Source of the DNA: Delta-02 sp964513565
Lineage (GTDB): Bacteria; Desulfobacterota; Syntrophorhabdia; Syntrophorhabdales; Syntrophorhabdaceae
Assembly: GCA_964513565.1 (NCBI GenBank)
Contig: CAZENE010000016.1
Coordinates: 1-64,000 of the forward strand
Direction: 5' to 3'
DNA length: 64,000 nucleotides
The notes beneath the pieces were generated by a model. That model did no database searches and was not told the DNA's origin. It worked only from the letters and a program-made list of their open reading frames with translations. Below are positions 42,078 to 50,938 of the stretch, in pieces (position 1 is the first letter of the stretch; the number at the start of each line of letters is the position of its first letter). The position numbers were made by a program, and so were the translations under genes.

Positions 42078-42770
42078 TTACGATCCTGACAGCCACTTAA
42101 CAGCTTCGGCTATTATCTCGTTATAAATTTCTTCATCTGTCAGGTGCAGCGCTTTGGGGACGTGGAATGAGTGATCTCCAGCCTCGATCGTGTGCAGGCG
42201 ATGAGGGGTATTGATGCGTTCGAGCACGCCGAGCAGTTTGGGCATGCTGCATAGCGGATCCCTCGTTCCGACAAAAAACAGCATCGGGACCTTGATATTA
42301 TATAAGTGGGCGGCCCTTAAATTTTTGGTATCGCTTGCAGCGTGGAGGGGGTAGCCGAGAAAGATGAGGCGATCAACCGGCAGTGTTCCTTCTGCCGCCA
42401 ATTGCGACGCTATCCTGCCGCCCATCGATTTACCCGCGGCAACCCAGGATTCTGCCTTGATATCGAGACTTGACCGGGCATATTGGCATACCGCGGCCCA
42501 TGTTTTCACGAGGGCCCCTTGGCTATCCGGGGATCTTCTCCGTTCATCCGCATAGAGAAAATTAAAACGCAGTGCGGGATAACCGGCCTCCGCCATTCCC
42601 CTGGTGAACGCCTCTATGAGAGGCGTTGTCATATCATTCCCGGCGCCGTGAGCGACAATAACGGCCGTTCGTTTCCTCTTTGCCCGGGGCTCGACGAGTA
42701 TTCCGGATGTCTTTTTCGCATCGCTCACCGGAATTGAAACAAAAGTCTCAACATACGAACCTTCAACCAT
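42078..42770 (-). CDS. Alpha/beta hydrolase, dienelactone hydrolase-like (KANL3/Tex30 type)
   Basis: A 230-residue hydrolase with the triad in order: Ser in AAGKSMGGR near 113, Asp in VGTRDPLC near 171, and His in GDHSFHVPK near 202. VAHGAGNDM near 39 is the oxyanion-hole region. These proteins are small uncharacterised serine hydrolases. GGAGGGT precedes the ATG. It stands alone on the minus strand between the hemerythrin gene and a decayed flavin reductase; the substrate is unknown. Confidence 0.86.
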   Translation of the reverse strand: MVEGSYVETFVSIPVSDAKKTSGILVEPRAKRKRTAVIVAHGAGNDMTTPLIEAFTRGMAEAGYPALRFNFLYADERRRSPDSQGALVKTWAAVCQYARSSLDIKAESWVAAGKSMGGRIASQLAAEGTLPVDRLIFLGYPLHAASDTKNLRAAHLYNIKVPMLFFVGTRDPLCSMPKLLGVLERINTPHRLHTIEAGDHSFHVPKALHLTDEEIYNEIIAEAVKWLSGS

Positions 42771-42845
42771 GTACCCTCCAGAAGCTTGTTCGTTTATTCT
42801 ATATTCTGTTTATAACCTTCTTATCCAAATAGCACAATCTCTTAC

Positions 42846-42866
42846 ATTCACGATTCACGATTCACG
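42846..42866 (+). repeat. Three tandem copies of ATTCACG
   Basis: Copies lie at 42846-42852, 42853-42859 and 42860-42866; the reverse strand reads CGTGAAT, close to the ATCGTGA/ATCGTAA units elsewhere in the window. It is the only array not placed at a gene end, but it lies in the gap before a pseudogene. Confidence 0.8.
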
Positions 42867-42909
42867 GTTTTTAAAGAAAATGGAAACATAGAACCATTAT
42901 ATTACTCTT

Positions 42910-43463
42910 ATGGCCGGGTTGTCATATAAGAAGAATTTTCCCGTAGACCGGGTGCGAAGTCTCCTCGAGCCCGGCCCTATCGTCCTTGTCAGTTCGGCCC
43001 ACAAAGGGCAGCGTAATGTAATGACGCCCGGCTGGCATATGATGCGGGGTATGAGATTGTCGGTTTTTATATATGGTTCCAGAACTACAGCTTTTCATTG
43101 ATAAAGGATACCGGGAATGCGTCATCAACGTTCGGATCGCAGACATGATCAGGACGATAATTGGGATCGGCAATACGCATGGACCCTCGCCGGAAAATTC
43201 GAGCAATTTGATCTAACTGCTGTCCCGCCGAAAAAATAAGCAGCGCGCCCCTCATCGGTGAATGCTATGCGAACTTCAAATGCAGGCTTATTGACCGGCG
43301 CCTCATTAAGCGTTACAGCTTGTTCGTTTTCGAGGTTGTGAAGGCGCATAAAGCGATATCTCCCCGGTATCCGGTAACGGTGCATTACCGGGGTGACGGG
43401 ATATTCATGATACCCGGGAATAATAACAGCTATAAAAAATTGTTCAAGCCGGCAAATTTGTAA
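42910..43463 (+). pseudogene. Decayed flavin reductase family gene with several frameshifts
   Basis: Reading the three frames in turn restores one flavin reductase (FMN-binding, DIM6/NTAB type). The frame from 42910 gives the N-terminus (VLVSSAHKGQRNVMTPGWHM); after about 43060 another frame gives GFYIWFQNYSFSLIKD; then CVINVRIADMIRTIIGIGNT; then GKFEQFDLTAVP; and finally GECYANFKCRLIDRRL to HYRGDGIFMIPG with a TAA at 43461-43463. At least three frame changes are needed, so no working protein can be made. The intact family reduces flavin or has heme-like cofactor roles. Sequencing error is unlikely for so many shifts in one gene. Confidence 0.82.
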
Positions 43464-43471
43464 AAAGTTTG

Positions 43472-43939
43472 TCACGGCAATCCCCAGCATATATTATCGA
43501 AGAGATATGCACTTAAGTGCAAGGCCTGCCGGTAAAGGAGCCGTGCCGTGTATACGGCCGTCTTGTACGCGGCTTCGGTGTCAGATTCCATGGTGCGCCT
43601 GAAAGCATCCGCCTGCCAAACCAGTACCCTGACATCTGTTTGTGCCGTAACCGTGAAAGGATGCTTGCCCGGTTCTATGAAATGGTACAATCCGAGGAGA
43701 TCGCCGACCCTGCTTATGGTGAAGCTAAGATTCTGATCGGCGTTGCACAGAAGGATGTCCGAACGGGCCTCTCCATCGGCGAGCAGCAGTATCTCGTTAT
43801 CTTCCGACTGCTCTCCCCTGATTATTTCGCCCGCCTGCCATCTGCGAGCTTCAGAAGATGCTGAGAGCTCATTGAGAAGGGTTTCCGGCAAGCCCCTCAA
43901 GAGAACGGATCTTTTCAAGGTATCAACCGTTTCCTGCAT
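43472..43939 (-). CDS. Cyclic-nucleotide-binding-domain protein without DNA-binding domain
   Basis: A 155-residue protein made of one Crp-like cyclic-nucleotide-binding beta-roll (ILLLADGEARSDILL near 50, FTISRVGDLLGLYHFIEPGKHPFTVTA split over 73-99) plus a C-terminal helix. There is no helix-turn-helix, so it is a regulatory or sensor module rather than a Crp-type activator. AAGGAG precedes the ATG. It is the last gene of the hydrolase-enolase-GH3 unit, starting 15 bases after the GH3 stop. Confidence 0.78.
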   Translation of the reverse strand: MQETVDTLKRSVLLRGLPETLLNELSASSEARRWQAGEIIRGEQSEDNEILLLADGEARSDILLCNADQNLSFTISRVGDLLGLYHFIEPGKHPFTVTAQTDVRVLVWQADAFRRTMESDTEAAYKTAVYTARLLYRQALHLSAYLFDNICWGLP

Positions 43940-43954
43940 ATATTGCTCCTTACG

Positions 43955-45643
43955 TTAGGGATTATCTTCCTCCAAGGAAATTTCGCGTTCATAGAGGAAC
44001 TCATTCATAAATGAGGGGTCCTGGGACAACCTGATTATCTTAAACTGGCTGTCCGGCCTTCCTTCAGCAACCTTGCGCCTCCGGTAATCCTCGAATTCAC
44101 CTTTCTTTATCACTCTTAATACCGGCGGTGATATTCGCAAGGAATCACGCTTGGCGGCATATTCAACATTCCGGGTGCGTAACTCCCGCTCCAGGGCTTT
44201 TAAGAGCCGCCTGCCCTCGGAATTGTCGCAGGGCGCATCGAATTCCGCGAGAAAAACATAGACCGGGATCTCACCCCTCATTTCGCCGACCGCCATGATA
44301 AATTCATAGTGGCCTTTGTAATGCTTGAAGGCTCCCTCCACGGCCGCCGTCACCTGCCCTTCGTAAAGTTTCTCTCCCGTGAACGACGATGTCCCTTTTC
44401 CTTTCTGCACGAACCGGATAAGCGGCGCATTTTCGTAATGCCCGGTTACCTCGATAATATCGTCTATATCATATCTGTAAAGGCCCGCATGATTGGTAAT
44501 GATAGTATAGTACTGGCGATTCTGTTGCAGCATGTCCGCCTCGAGGACATCGGACTCAGCAAAAGGTCTTTCCTTCTCGGCAGGGACAAATTCGTACAAA
44601 TTTGCATCGCCCGCGAGGACTCCGGACGAACCGGTATCTGTCATGGGTATAGAACTCCTGTGCTCGCTTGCGATATACCCGATGTCCCGTATGGGCAGAC
44701 CTTTTGGAAACAGTGGTATGATCTTCCTGATATACTGACTGAGATTGCCTCCCTTCCAGCAGCATAGGGCCGCCAGGCGGGGCCATACATGGCGCGGCAG
44801 CAGGGTGCCATTACCGGCGTTTAGTGCGCTTTCGAGTTCCCGGGCCCGTTTCGGCCGAGGTGCGAGGCCTGCATCTATAACCTCGCGTATTGCGGCAGTC
44901 ACGGGTACTTCCCCCGATAATGTCCCGTCCCGGATATCTTTAATGATCGACAAGGAGTATTCTTCCAATATCCGCGCCATCAGGAGGACCGTGCTTGGAT
45001 TGATCACATACATCATGCGGACATCCTGTTCGACGGCGATCCTCATCAGCGTGTAATACCGCGCTTCGTAGTCCTCGATCTGATATACATCGTAAGGACT
45101 GGAATAAAGGAGCCTCAGGAACTGGGGCATGTTCTTGTATGTGTATCCCGATTCCGATCCGCACGGGATGCGGGACATGGTATATGACTGGACCTCGGGG
45201 CTTACGACCGTCAGGATCCTTCCGTCAAAAATAGCCGGATGGTCTCGATAGAGGGCTGAGAGAAATATCTTCATTATGCGGGATTTGGAAGACCGCGATT
45301 CCTTTGTGACAGGGATGTATTTGGCCGGGCCCGTCGTGCCGCTGGTTACGGCAAAGAACATCGGTGGGGACGCGGTCAGCTGCTCCTGGCCGCCATCCAT
45401 GGAAGCTTGAATGTAGGGATAGTGCGAATCGTAATCGCCGATCGGGACTGCCTTCCGGTAATCTTCTACGGACCTTATCGATCTGAAATTGTGTGCGAGA
45501 CCGAATGCGCAAGAGACGTTTCGCTTCACGATATTGTTGAGCAGTCTCTTCTGCGATGCAGAGAACTCAAAGCAGATGTCTGTGAAATCTTTGAGGGCGG
45601 TTCCCGATATGGCAGCAAAAATGAGTTTTACGAGCAAAGCCAT
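43955..45643 (-). CDS. GH3-family acyl-adenylating enzyme
   Basis: A 562-residue member of the GH3 auxin-responsive-promoter family, ANL superfamily. The ATP loop VTSGTTGPAKYIPVT lies near 99-113; the adenine region near 340 includes the IASEHRSSIPM stretch; and YRYDIDDIIEVTGHYENAP near 394-412 is the hinge motif. Plant GH3 enzymes couple carboxylic acids to amino acids through an acyl-adenylate; bacterial members are poorly known. It starts three bases after the enolase-superfamily gene, so they are coupled. An acid made or altered by the enolase-type enzyme might be its substrate, but this is inference. Confidence 0.85.
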   Translation of the reverse strand: MALLVKLIFAAISGTALKDFTDICFEFSASQKRLLNNIVKRNVSCAFGLAHNFRSIRSVEDYRKAVPIGDYDSHYPYIQASMDGGQEQLTASPPMFFAVTSGTTGPAKYIPVTKESRSSKSRIMKIFLSALYRDHPAIFDGRILTVVSPEVQSYTMSRIPCGSESGYTYKNMPQFLRLLYSSPYDVYQIEDYEARYYTLMRIAVEQDVRMMYVINPSTVLLMARILEEYSLSIIKDIRDGTLSGEVPVTAAIREVIDAGLAPRPKRARELESALNAGNGTLLPRHVWPRLAALCCWKGGNLSQYIRKIIPLFPKGLPIRDIGYIASEHRSSIPMTDTGSSGVLAGDANLYEFVPAEKERPFAESDVLEADMLQQNRQYYTIITNHAGLYRYDIDDIIEVTGHYENAPLIRFVQKGKGTSSFTGEKLYEGQVTAAVEGAFKHYKGHYEFIMAVGEMRGEIPVYVFLAEFDAPCDNSEGRRLLKALERELRTRNVEYAAKRDSLRISPPVLRVIKKGEFEDYRRRKVAEGRPDSQFKIIRLSQDPSFMNEFLYEREISLEEDNP

Positions 45644-45646
45644 ACG

Positions 45647-46822
45647 CTAAGCTCCTGGCGCGTCACCGATCGGTTCCCGGCGCAGGGCCATGCGTCGGAC
45701 GAAGTTCCAATCGAATGAGACGCCCAGCCCGAACCCCTGAGGGGGGATCGGAGGCCGGCCGCCATAGCGGAATTGAATAAGAGGTTCGCAGGGATCGTGC
45801 TTCAGGAGAAATTCGCCGAACGCGCCTTCTATGAAGTGCACGTTATGATAAGCAAACAACAAAATAAGCTGGGCTGCGGAAAGCAGTGATGTCTCGCCGG
45901 TATGGCATCCGATCTGTATCGAAAAACCGGCCCTTTGCGCTTGGCGGCACCGGGCAAGTGATCCGATGAGGCCGCCGCATTTTGCAAGCCGGACATTGAC
46001 GGCATTGCATGCCCTTTGGCGGATAAGTGTTTCCAGTGAAGCACGGTTGTGAAAGCCTTCGTCAGCCATGATCACATATTTATCCTCTTTAGCAAGCTCT
46101 GCCATCCCGGAAAGATCGTCGACCGGCAGGGGCTGTTCGATGACCTTCACCCCAAGGTTTGCAATCCCGGGAATGATCCGGAGCGCATCCTCAAGTGTCC
46201 AGGACATATTCGCATCAACCCTGATATCGCAGCCCTTTCCCAGGATAAGCCGCCCAAGCCGGATGGCGGGCACAGGGTTTTCGCTGTCAACCTTGAACTT
46301 CGCCGAGCTGAATCCGTAAACCCTGATGTTGAGGAGCGTTTTCAGCAGATTCAGGCCGCGCGTTTTGGAAACCACTGCGCTATAACGAAAGTGCCCGGGA
46401 ATTCTTCAGTCGTTATTCAATATGATCTGTTTTTTGAACGCTTTACCAAAAGAGTCAAGAAGTGCAAGATCGACGGCGCACCATGCCGCAGTGCGGACCT
46501 TGCGGTCGCTGACCCACGGCACAGGCGGTTCCCCGTCGCATTCCTCGAGATACCCCACAATGTCGTTCAATGCGGAGAACCTGGTCCCGACGAGCCGCGG
46601 CAGGATCTCGTCCTTAAGAAAATTGAATGTATCACTAGGTGACTCTCCCGTTACATAAAGGCGGGGAAGCGTTTCTCCAAACCCTGTGCTTCCGGCGCTC
46701 GTCAGGCATTTGAGGATTATGGTCTCGGAAGCGGTGCGTTCCCCGGCTGCATGCCTGAACGCCTGGCGAAAGGGAAAATTCACAGATATAAGCTCAAACC
46801 CCGTTATCTCGACCTGTTTCAT
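45647..46822 (-). pseudogene. Enolase-superfamily (muconate cycloisomerase/dipeptide epimerase-like) gene with one in-frame TGA
   Basis: One open frame of 391 codons encodes a complete enolase-superfamily enzyme except for a TGA at codon 139 (46408-46406). Before it lies the capping domain (residues 1-138); after it the barrel with K175-x-K177, the metal ligands D203, E229 and D254, and K in RLAKCGG. The reading frame is unchanged across the stop, and both halves look protein-like. The simplest reading is a nonsense mutation giving a pseudogene. Selenocysteine or another form of readthrough is possible but I see no convincing SECIS hairpin. It lies three bases from both neighbours, in an operon that otherwise looks intact. 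Confidence 0.72.
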
Positions 46823-46825
46823 GAT

Positions 46826-47665
46826 TCAGGGCCACCGCGAGAGCCATAGCGCCAAGTCCCGAAAGAAAACATCCCTGTCTTCGCCGAATTCTAGGATGTG
46901 AGGGGAACTCTCGTACGTAATAAGCCAGCGTGTGCGGGACGGCAAAGAGCAAACGAACCGGATGTTCTTTTCCACGATGGAAACGTGGTCCCGGGCGGAA
47001 AAACCTGAAAAGACGGGCTGCGAGAGGTTCCTTCTGCACCCCACCACGAAACGTCTTATACGGAAAACACCAAACCAGAACCGTGCCGTAGCCTGCCGAA
47101 GCGCCAAGGGGTCGCGGGCAATAAATTCTCTTATATCGGCAATATCTGTGAAGTCTTGCGGTTTTAGCGGAATTGCAATGTACGGATTGCCTGATAATGC
47201 GACGGAAAGCATTACCCGAGTTTTTTCAAAAAACGTGAGGTCAGTATATGTATATATGCCGGGCGATGTGAGAATGATGGATAAGACAGTATCGGGATGC
47301 CGGCATGCCGTTGCCAGGGCCGGTATGGCCCCGAAACAATGCCCGAAGATATGTATTTTCCTGGCATCGTGAGTCTGTCTGGCGTGGTCGGAAACCACCC
47401 TGACATCGTCGATGATCCGCTCATAGCCATCCATATCGCCTTTGGTTGCGATGCTTAATCCCGAGCCCCGCCTGTCGATCGCATAAACGGGGTGTCCGAG
47501 GCGAGAGATAAAGAGGGCCGATTGCGAGAACCATCCGGAATGGCTTTGCAGCCCATGAAGCATTATCACGGGACTTCCCGGTGCTTCGCGCGCAAAACAG
47601 CGTACGGCTATAGGCACACTGTCGCTTCCCTGTATTGCTATCATCTCGGAGCTTTCGACAGCCAT
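46826..47665 (-). CDS. Alpha/beta hydrolase with a cysteine nucleophile (GHCFG)
   Basis: A 279-residue alpha/beta hydrolase fold protein. MLHGLQSHSGWF near 35-46 is the oxyanion region and IFGHCFGAIPAL near 106 the nucleophile elbow, with C110 in place of the usual Ser. A late Asp (FSARDHVS) and His (ESSPHILEF) complete the triad. Cys nucleophiles occur in dienelactone hydrolases and polyhydroxyalkanoate synthases, so acyl transfer or lactone hydrolysis is possible. The start is uncertain: the ATG at 47665 fits the fold, while a GTG at 47767 would add 34 low-complexity residues. It ends three bases before the enolase-type gene. Confidence 0.82.
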   Translation of the reverse strand: MAVESSEMIAIQGSDSVPIAVRCFAREAPGSPVIMLHGLQSHSGWFSQSALFISRLGHPVYAIDRRGSGLSIATKGDMDGYERIIDDVRVVSDHARQTHDARKIHIFGHCFGAIPALATACRHPDTVLSIILTSPGIYTYTDLTFFEKTRVMLSVALSGNPYIAIPLKPQDFTDIADIREFIARDPLALRQATARFWFGVFRIRRFVVGCRRNLSQPVFSGFSARDHVSIVEKNIRFVCSLPSRTRWLITYESSPHILEFGEDRDVFFRDLALWLSRWP

Positions 47666-47906
47666 CGTCAGATCTTCGATACCGGGCCGGGACGACCGCA
47701 GACTTGACGACCGTGGCAACGGTGATGACGCCTGGGGTTGGCCGGTGTTGGGGATAGACCACGTCACCTCAGTAACGTGTGACCTGAAACGGAGAAATGC
47801 AATGCCTCTCCGGTAGGCTCCGAGTCATAATTATAAGAATCAATTGAGGAAATTAATCGTATTCCCGAAGGCGTTGCCCGATCTTTTCGAGAAATATTGG
47901 CGGGCT

Positions 47907-48347
47907 CTATTCTTTATCTGTTATTACCGTCCCATATATCGTTGATTCGTATACTAGGACGCCTTTCTGGTTCTCGATGGCTATCTCGAACTTGGCGACC
48001 TGACTTCTTTCCTGCCATATCTTGATAATGGTGTGCATGCTGTCCCCGGGATAAAGCATCCCTCTTAATTTTGTGCGTTCGATCATGCCAACCGGGACAC
48101 CTTTTAGGTCAGGGTACAGGATATGGATCAAAAGCCGTATTCCCTGGTTTACTATTTTGGACACAGCGTAATCGGGATAAATGGGATAGTCAGGTATATG
48201 GCCTGAAAAATCGGCATCATTTCGGTTCAGCGATTTAAAGATCTTTATCTCGTCGGGAAACCTCGGGTCATAGAGCGCTTTGTCGATAGTGATATCGCGT
48301 TCCGGCAGCTTAAGCAATTTCCCGATCTTTTTCCTTGTAAGCTTCAT
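47907..48347 (-). CDS. FabZ-like hotdog-fold dehydratase or thioester-binding protein
   Basis: A 146-residue hotdog-fold protein. FSGHIPDYPIYPDYAVSKIV (near 46-65) resembles the FabZ motif GHFPGHPVMPG with its catalytic His, and LRGMLYPGDSMHTIIKIW (near 93-110) matches the FabZ R-x-x-V-x-P-G-D strand. It may dehydrate a 3-hydroxyacyl thioester or only bind one; the Pro/Tyr changes around the motif make activity uncertain. AGGAGGA precedes the ATG at 48347. It overlaps the methyltransferase gene by four bases. Confidence 0.7.
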   Translation of the reverse strand: MKLTRKKIGKLLKLPERDITIDKALYDPRFPDEIKIFKSLNRNDADFSGHIPDYPIYPDYAVSKIVNQGIRLLIHILYPDLKGVPVGMIERTKLRGMLYPGDSMHTIIKIWQERSQVAKFEIAIENQKGVLVYESTIYGTVITDKE

Positions 48348-48970
48348 GCACGATCCTCCTTTCGCATGATGATCCATAATCCCCCGTCTGTCGTGATCGC
48401 GGCGCAATCCATCAGGGCATTTTCCTTTAGCTCTTCCGTGATCATCTCCACCGTCACTTCTTGTTTTCCCATGAGGATATTCAGTTTCCGCGAACGGTCC
48501 GCGATAGGGGAAATTACGTGAAGCGGAGTGTGCTTGCCGAAGCCTCCGCCGATAAATGCGATACCTGAGGGCTTGAGGACCCGATGTATTGCATGATAGT
48601 CGACCGTGAACAAAGAAGGGAAAAAGAGGGCGCCCCTGAAGATCGCAAGGTCGATGCTGTTGTCTTCGAACTCGTTCAAATGCGAACCGGTTTCGATGAT
48701 CGCAACGCTGCCGGCGTGCCCCTGCGCGCCGGTCTCTTCGGCGTAGTACTTTTTCATTTGGTTTGGAAATGACCCTATATAAAAGGAATCGCCTATACCC
48801 TGCCGTTTGAGTTCATGGATCACCCCGCAGAAAGGGCCCACCTCGATCACAGTACCGCCGCATCTGCCGTAGATATCCGCAACATGCCGGGCGAGATAGG
48901 GATAGATATCCTTCCAGAGGATGTTAATGTCACGGGCCAACCCGTAGATATCTGTCAGGTCATCTCGCAT
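48344..48970 (-). CDS. Class I SAM-dependent methyltransferase-like protein
   Basis: A 208-residue Rossmann-fold protein with VIEVGPFCGVIHELKRQG near 40-57 as the SAM-binding motif I and a motif IV-like NSIDLAIFRGALFF near 103, followed by HRVLKPSGIAFIGGG near 127-141, the usual post-motif strand. The substrate is unknown. It overlaps the transglutaminase gene by 11 bases and the FabZ-like gene by four, so all three are translationally coupled. Confidence 0.8.
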   Translation of the reverse strand: MRDDLTDIYGLARDINILWKDIYPYLARHVADIYGRCGGTVIEVGPFCGVIHELKRQGIGDSFYIGSFPNQMKKYYAEETGAQGHAGSVAIIETGSHLNEFEDNSIDLAIFRGALFFPSLFTVDYHAIHRVLKPSGIAFIGGGFGKHTPLHVISPIADRSRKLNILMGKQEVTVEMITEELKENALMDCAAITTDGGLWIIMRKEDRA

Positions 48971-50903
48971 CGTCTATCTTCCTCATTATATTTTCGAGCC
49001 TCCTTAGGTCGGCTGTTGTGAACGGCCGGTCCAGATAATAGATATTTTCGAAGCCGCGGATAAATTCCATCGAGAGTCTCTGGACCGTTTCATCAGGAAT
49101 ACGTGCCGCAAACTCTTCAAGACCCTCATGTTCTCCCTTGGGATAACCTAGGGACTTGAGCTTCCTGAGGAAGCGGTTAAGGACTGTTATTTCAAGGGGA
49201 TTTGCCGATCGCACAAAAACCCATATTCCTATTGTCAGTGCGATAATTATGAGGACGATACCGGCGTACCGCACAATACCCGACTTGAGAAAGGAAAACG
49301 AAAATGACGGTTTTTTGAGCCCTGTGAGTATCGATCTCGTGATCGATAACTGCCGTTCAAGGTTATAGGTGAGAATTATGCCGTACCAGTAATAATTGAT
49401 CGCATCGAAAAAGAGCTGGAATTTAAGGAACACACCCTGCTTGTACGCCGAAGCGAATGCCTCGGGTGAGGCGGGGGTCGGGTCGAAACGGACCCAGCCT
49501 TTTCCCTCGATAAACGCTTCGACCCAGACATGCGCGTTTTTCTGCGGGATCAGGTAATAGCGCCCCATCTCGTTGTAATATCCCCCCCTGTAACCCCCGA
49601 CAATGCGCGAAGGAATGTTGTTGACACGCAGAAGAACGGCCATTGCAGACGCGAAATATTCGCAATTGCCTGATGGGGAATCAAAGAAAAAGCTTTCCAG
49701 TGGATTCTTCGTCAAGGGAAGATCTTTGAGCGTATACCTGTACCTGTCCGAATTCAGATGGTAAAAGATCCTTTTGACGGTAGATCTCTCGTCGTTCTTT
49801 ACTACGAGGCTTTTTGCGAGCGAAACAATAAGGGGAGACAAGTTCCGGGGAAGCTGCAGGTATTTTTTCCGCTCTATCGTTTCTTCGGGGACGGTGTCGG
49901 AAATGATCGAAAAGACCGTGTACCGGATGCGTTTTTCTACATCGGAAGACAGGGCGAATGTGAGGTCATCATATTTTCGTACGGCCCTGAGGTCGACATG
50001 CACCGGTTTGTCGAGACCAAACAGTGATGGGTTTCCGTATGGCTCGAGATATATCGTCTGGTTGATTGACTTGCCGGCAGGGCTTATACTCCGCGAGGCG
50101 GAATAATGGTGCTTTTCCATTTTCTTCCAGGACGTTCCGTCGAAATGGTCCAGAGTAATACCCCTCCAGTACAGAAGGGAGTCGTCTATCTTATCCATCG
50201 TCACTCTGAAAATGACCCTTTCGTCCTCCTGTATGTCCGATACATGGCCCAGCCGGACGTTATCCGTAAAACCGGATCTTGCCTTGTCGGGCCTGTTGAG
50301 AAAGGTCAGGATAGGATAACTCGTACGGGGCAGAATAATGAACATAAGGCCTGACAGCGGGATGGCAAGAACGGGTATCCACAGGCTTTTCGTTATCATT
50401 GTCCGTATGGTCTGACCGGTGAGCTCAAGCTCAGGGTCCTGTGAATAGTATGTCAAAAATACGAGCGACAGGCACAGGATAATGAAAAAAAAGAACAGGT
50501 ACACGATGAACGCCATTCCCATGGTCATGAGACCGAGACCGGCGAGGACAAAAAGCGCCAGTGCATATATCTGCATGTAATCGCGAAATTCTTTATGCTC
50601 GAGAAATTTTATCCCCATAAGCACGAAAAGAATTTCCATTATGTGCCCGATAAGGTCCTGCATATCGAACTGCACAAAAAAATACAGGAGCACAGCCACC
50701 GATAAAATGGCGAGCAGCCATCGGGGAATGTAGATCTTTTTGATTTCGAGATACACGGACAGGCCCATCACTGCAACGAGCAGTAAAGGGTAAACGAAAG
50801 GGATATGCCCCGACAAAGCTATAGCGCAGAGGATACCGGTAAGATAGGTAAAAATATTGACGATGGTGCGGACCTTCAGCTGGTCAAAATTAAGCGATAT
50901 CAT
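48960..50903 (-). CDS. Membrane transglutaminase-like protein, TgpA type (DUF3488 plus transglutaminase core)
   Basis: A 647-residue inner-membrane protein. The first 200 residues hold about six membrane helices (DUF3488-like), then comes a periplasmic transglutaminase-like domain with the triad Cys (SGNCEYFASAMAVLL near 417), His (NAHVWVEAF near 453) and Asp (VRFDPTPAS near 470), one more membrane helix near 555-573, and a cytoplasmic DUF4129-like tail. With the MoxR ATPase and DUF58 genes upstream it forms the well-known MoxR-DUF58-TgpA set, whose biochemical role is still unclear; protein cross-linking or envelope stress functions are suggested. Confidence 0.9.
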   Translation of the reverse strand: MISLNFDQLKVRTIVNIFTYLTGILCAIALSGHIPFVYPLLLVAVMGLSVYLEIKKIYIPRWLLAILSVAVLLYFFVQFDMQDLIGHIMEILFVLMGIKFLEHKEFRDYMQIYALALFVLAGLGLMTMGMAFIVYLFFFFIILCLSLVFLTYYSQDPELELTGQTIRTMITKSLWIPVLAIPLSGLMFIILPRTSYPILTFLNRPDKARSGFTDNVRLGHVSDIQEDERVIFRVTMDKIDDSLLYWRGITLDHFDGTSWKKMEKHHYSASRSISPAGKSINQTIYLEPYGNPSLFGLDKPVHVDLRAVRKYDDLTFALSSDVEKRIRYTVFSIISDTVPEETIERKKYLQLPRNLSPLIVSLAKSLVVKNDERSTVKRIFYHLNSDRYRYTLKDLPLTKNPLESFFFDSPSGNCEYFASAMAVLLRVNNIPSRIVGGYRGGYYNEMGRYYLIPQKNAHVWVEAFIEGKGWVRFDPTPASPEAFASAYKQGVFLKFQLFFDAINYYWYGIILTYNLERQLSITRSILTGLKKPSFSFSFLKSGIVRYAGIVLIIIALTIGIWVFVRSANPLEITVLNRFLRKLKSLGYPKGEHEGLEEFAARIPDETVQRLSMEFIRGFENIYYLDRPFTTADLRRLENIMRKIDDAR

Positions 50904-50938
50904 TAGTCGGGCCGGCTTGTCTCATTCGAAAAAACCTT

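Noticed and set aside
43149..43490. Minus-strand frame of 113 codons next to the cyclic-nucleotide-binding gene
   Set aside because: The plus strand here encodes readable flavin-reductase fragments; the minus frame has no recognisable family and no ribosome site.
46376..46408. Selenocysteine decoding of the enolase-gene TGA as the main explanation
   Set aside because: No convincing SECIS stem-loop follows the TGA, and the position is not a known redox site; kept only as an alternative to a nonsense mutation.
43955..47665. The hydrolase-enolase-adenylate enzyme trio as a menaquinone (MenH-MenC-MenE) set
   Set aside because: The ligase is of GH3 type rather than MenE, no MenB, MenF or MenD neighbour is present, and the enolase gene is interrupted; the resemblance is only in fold order.
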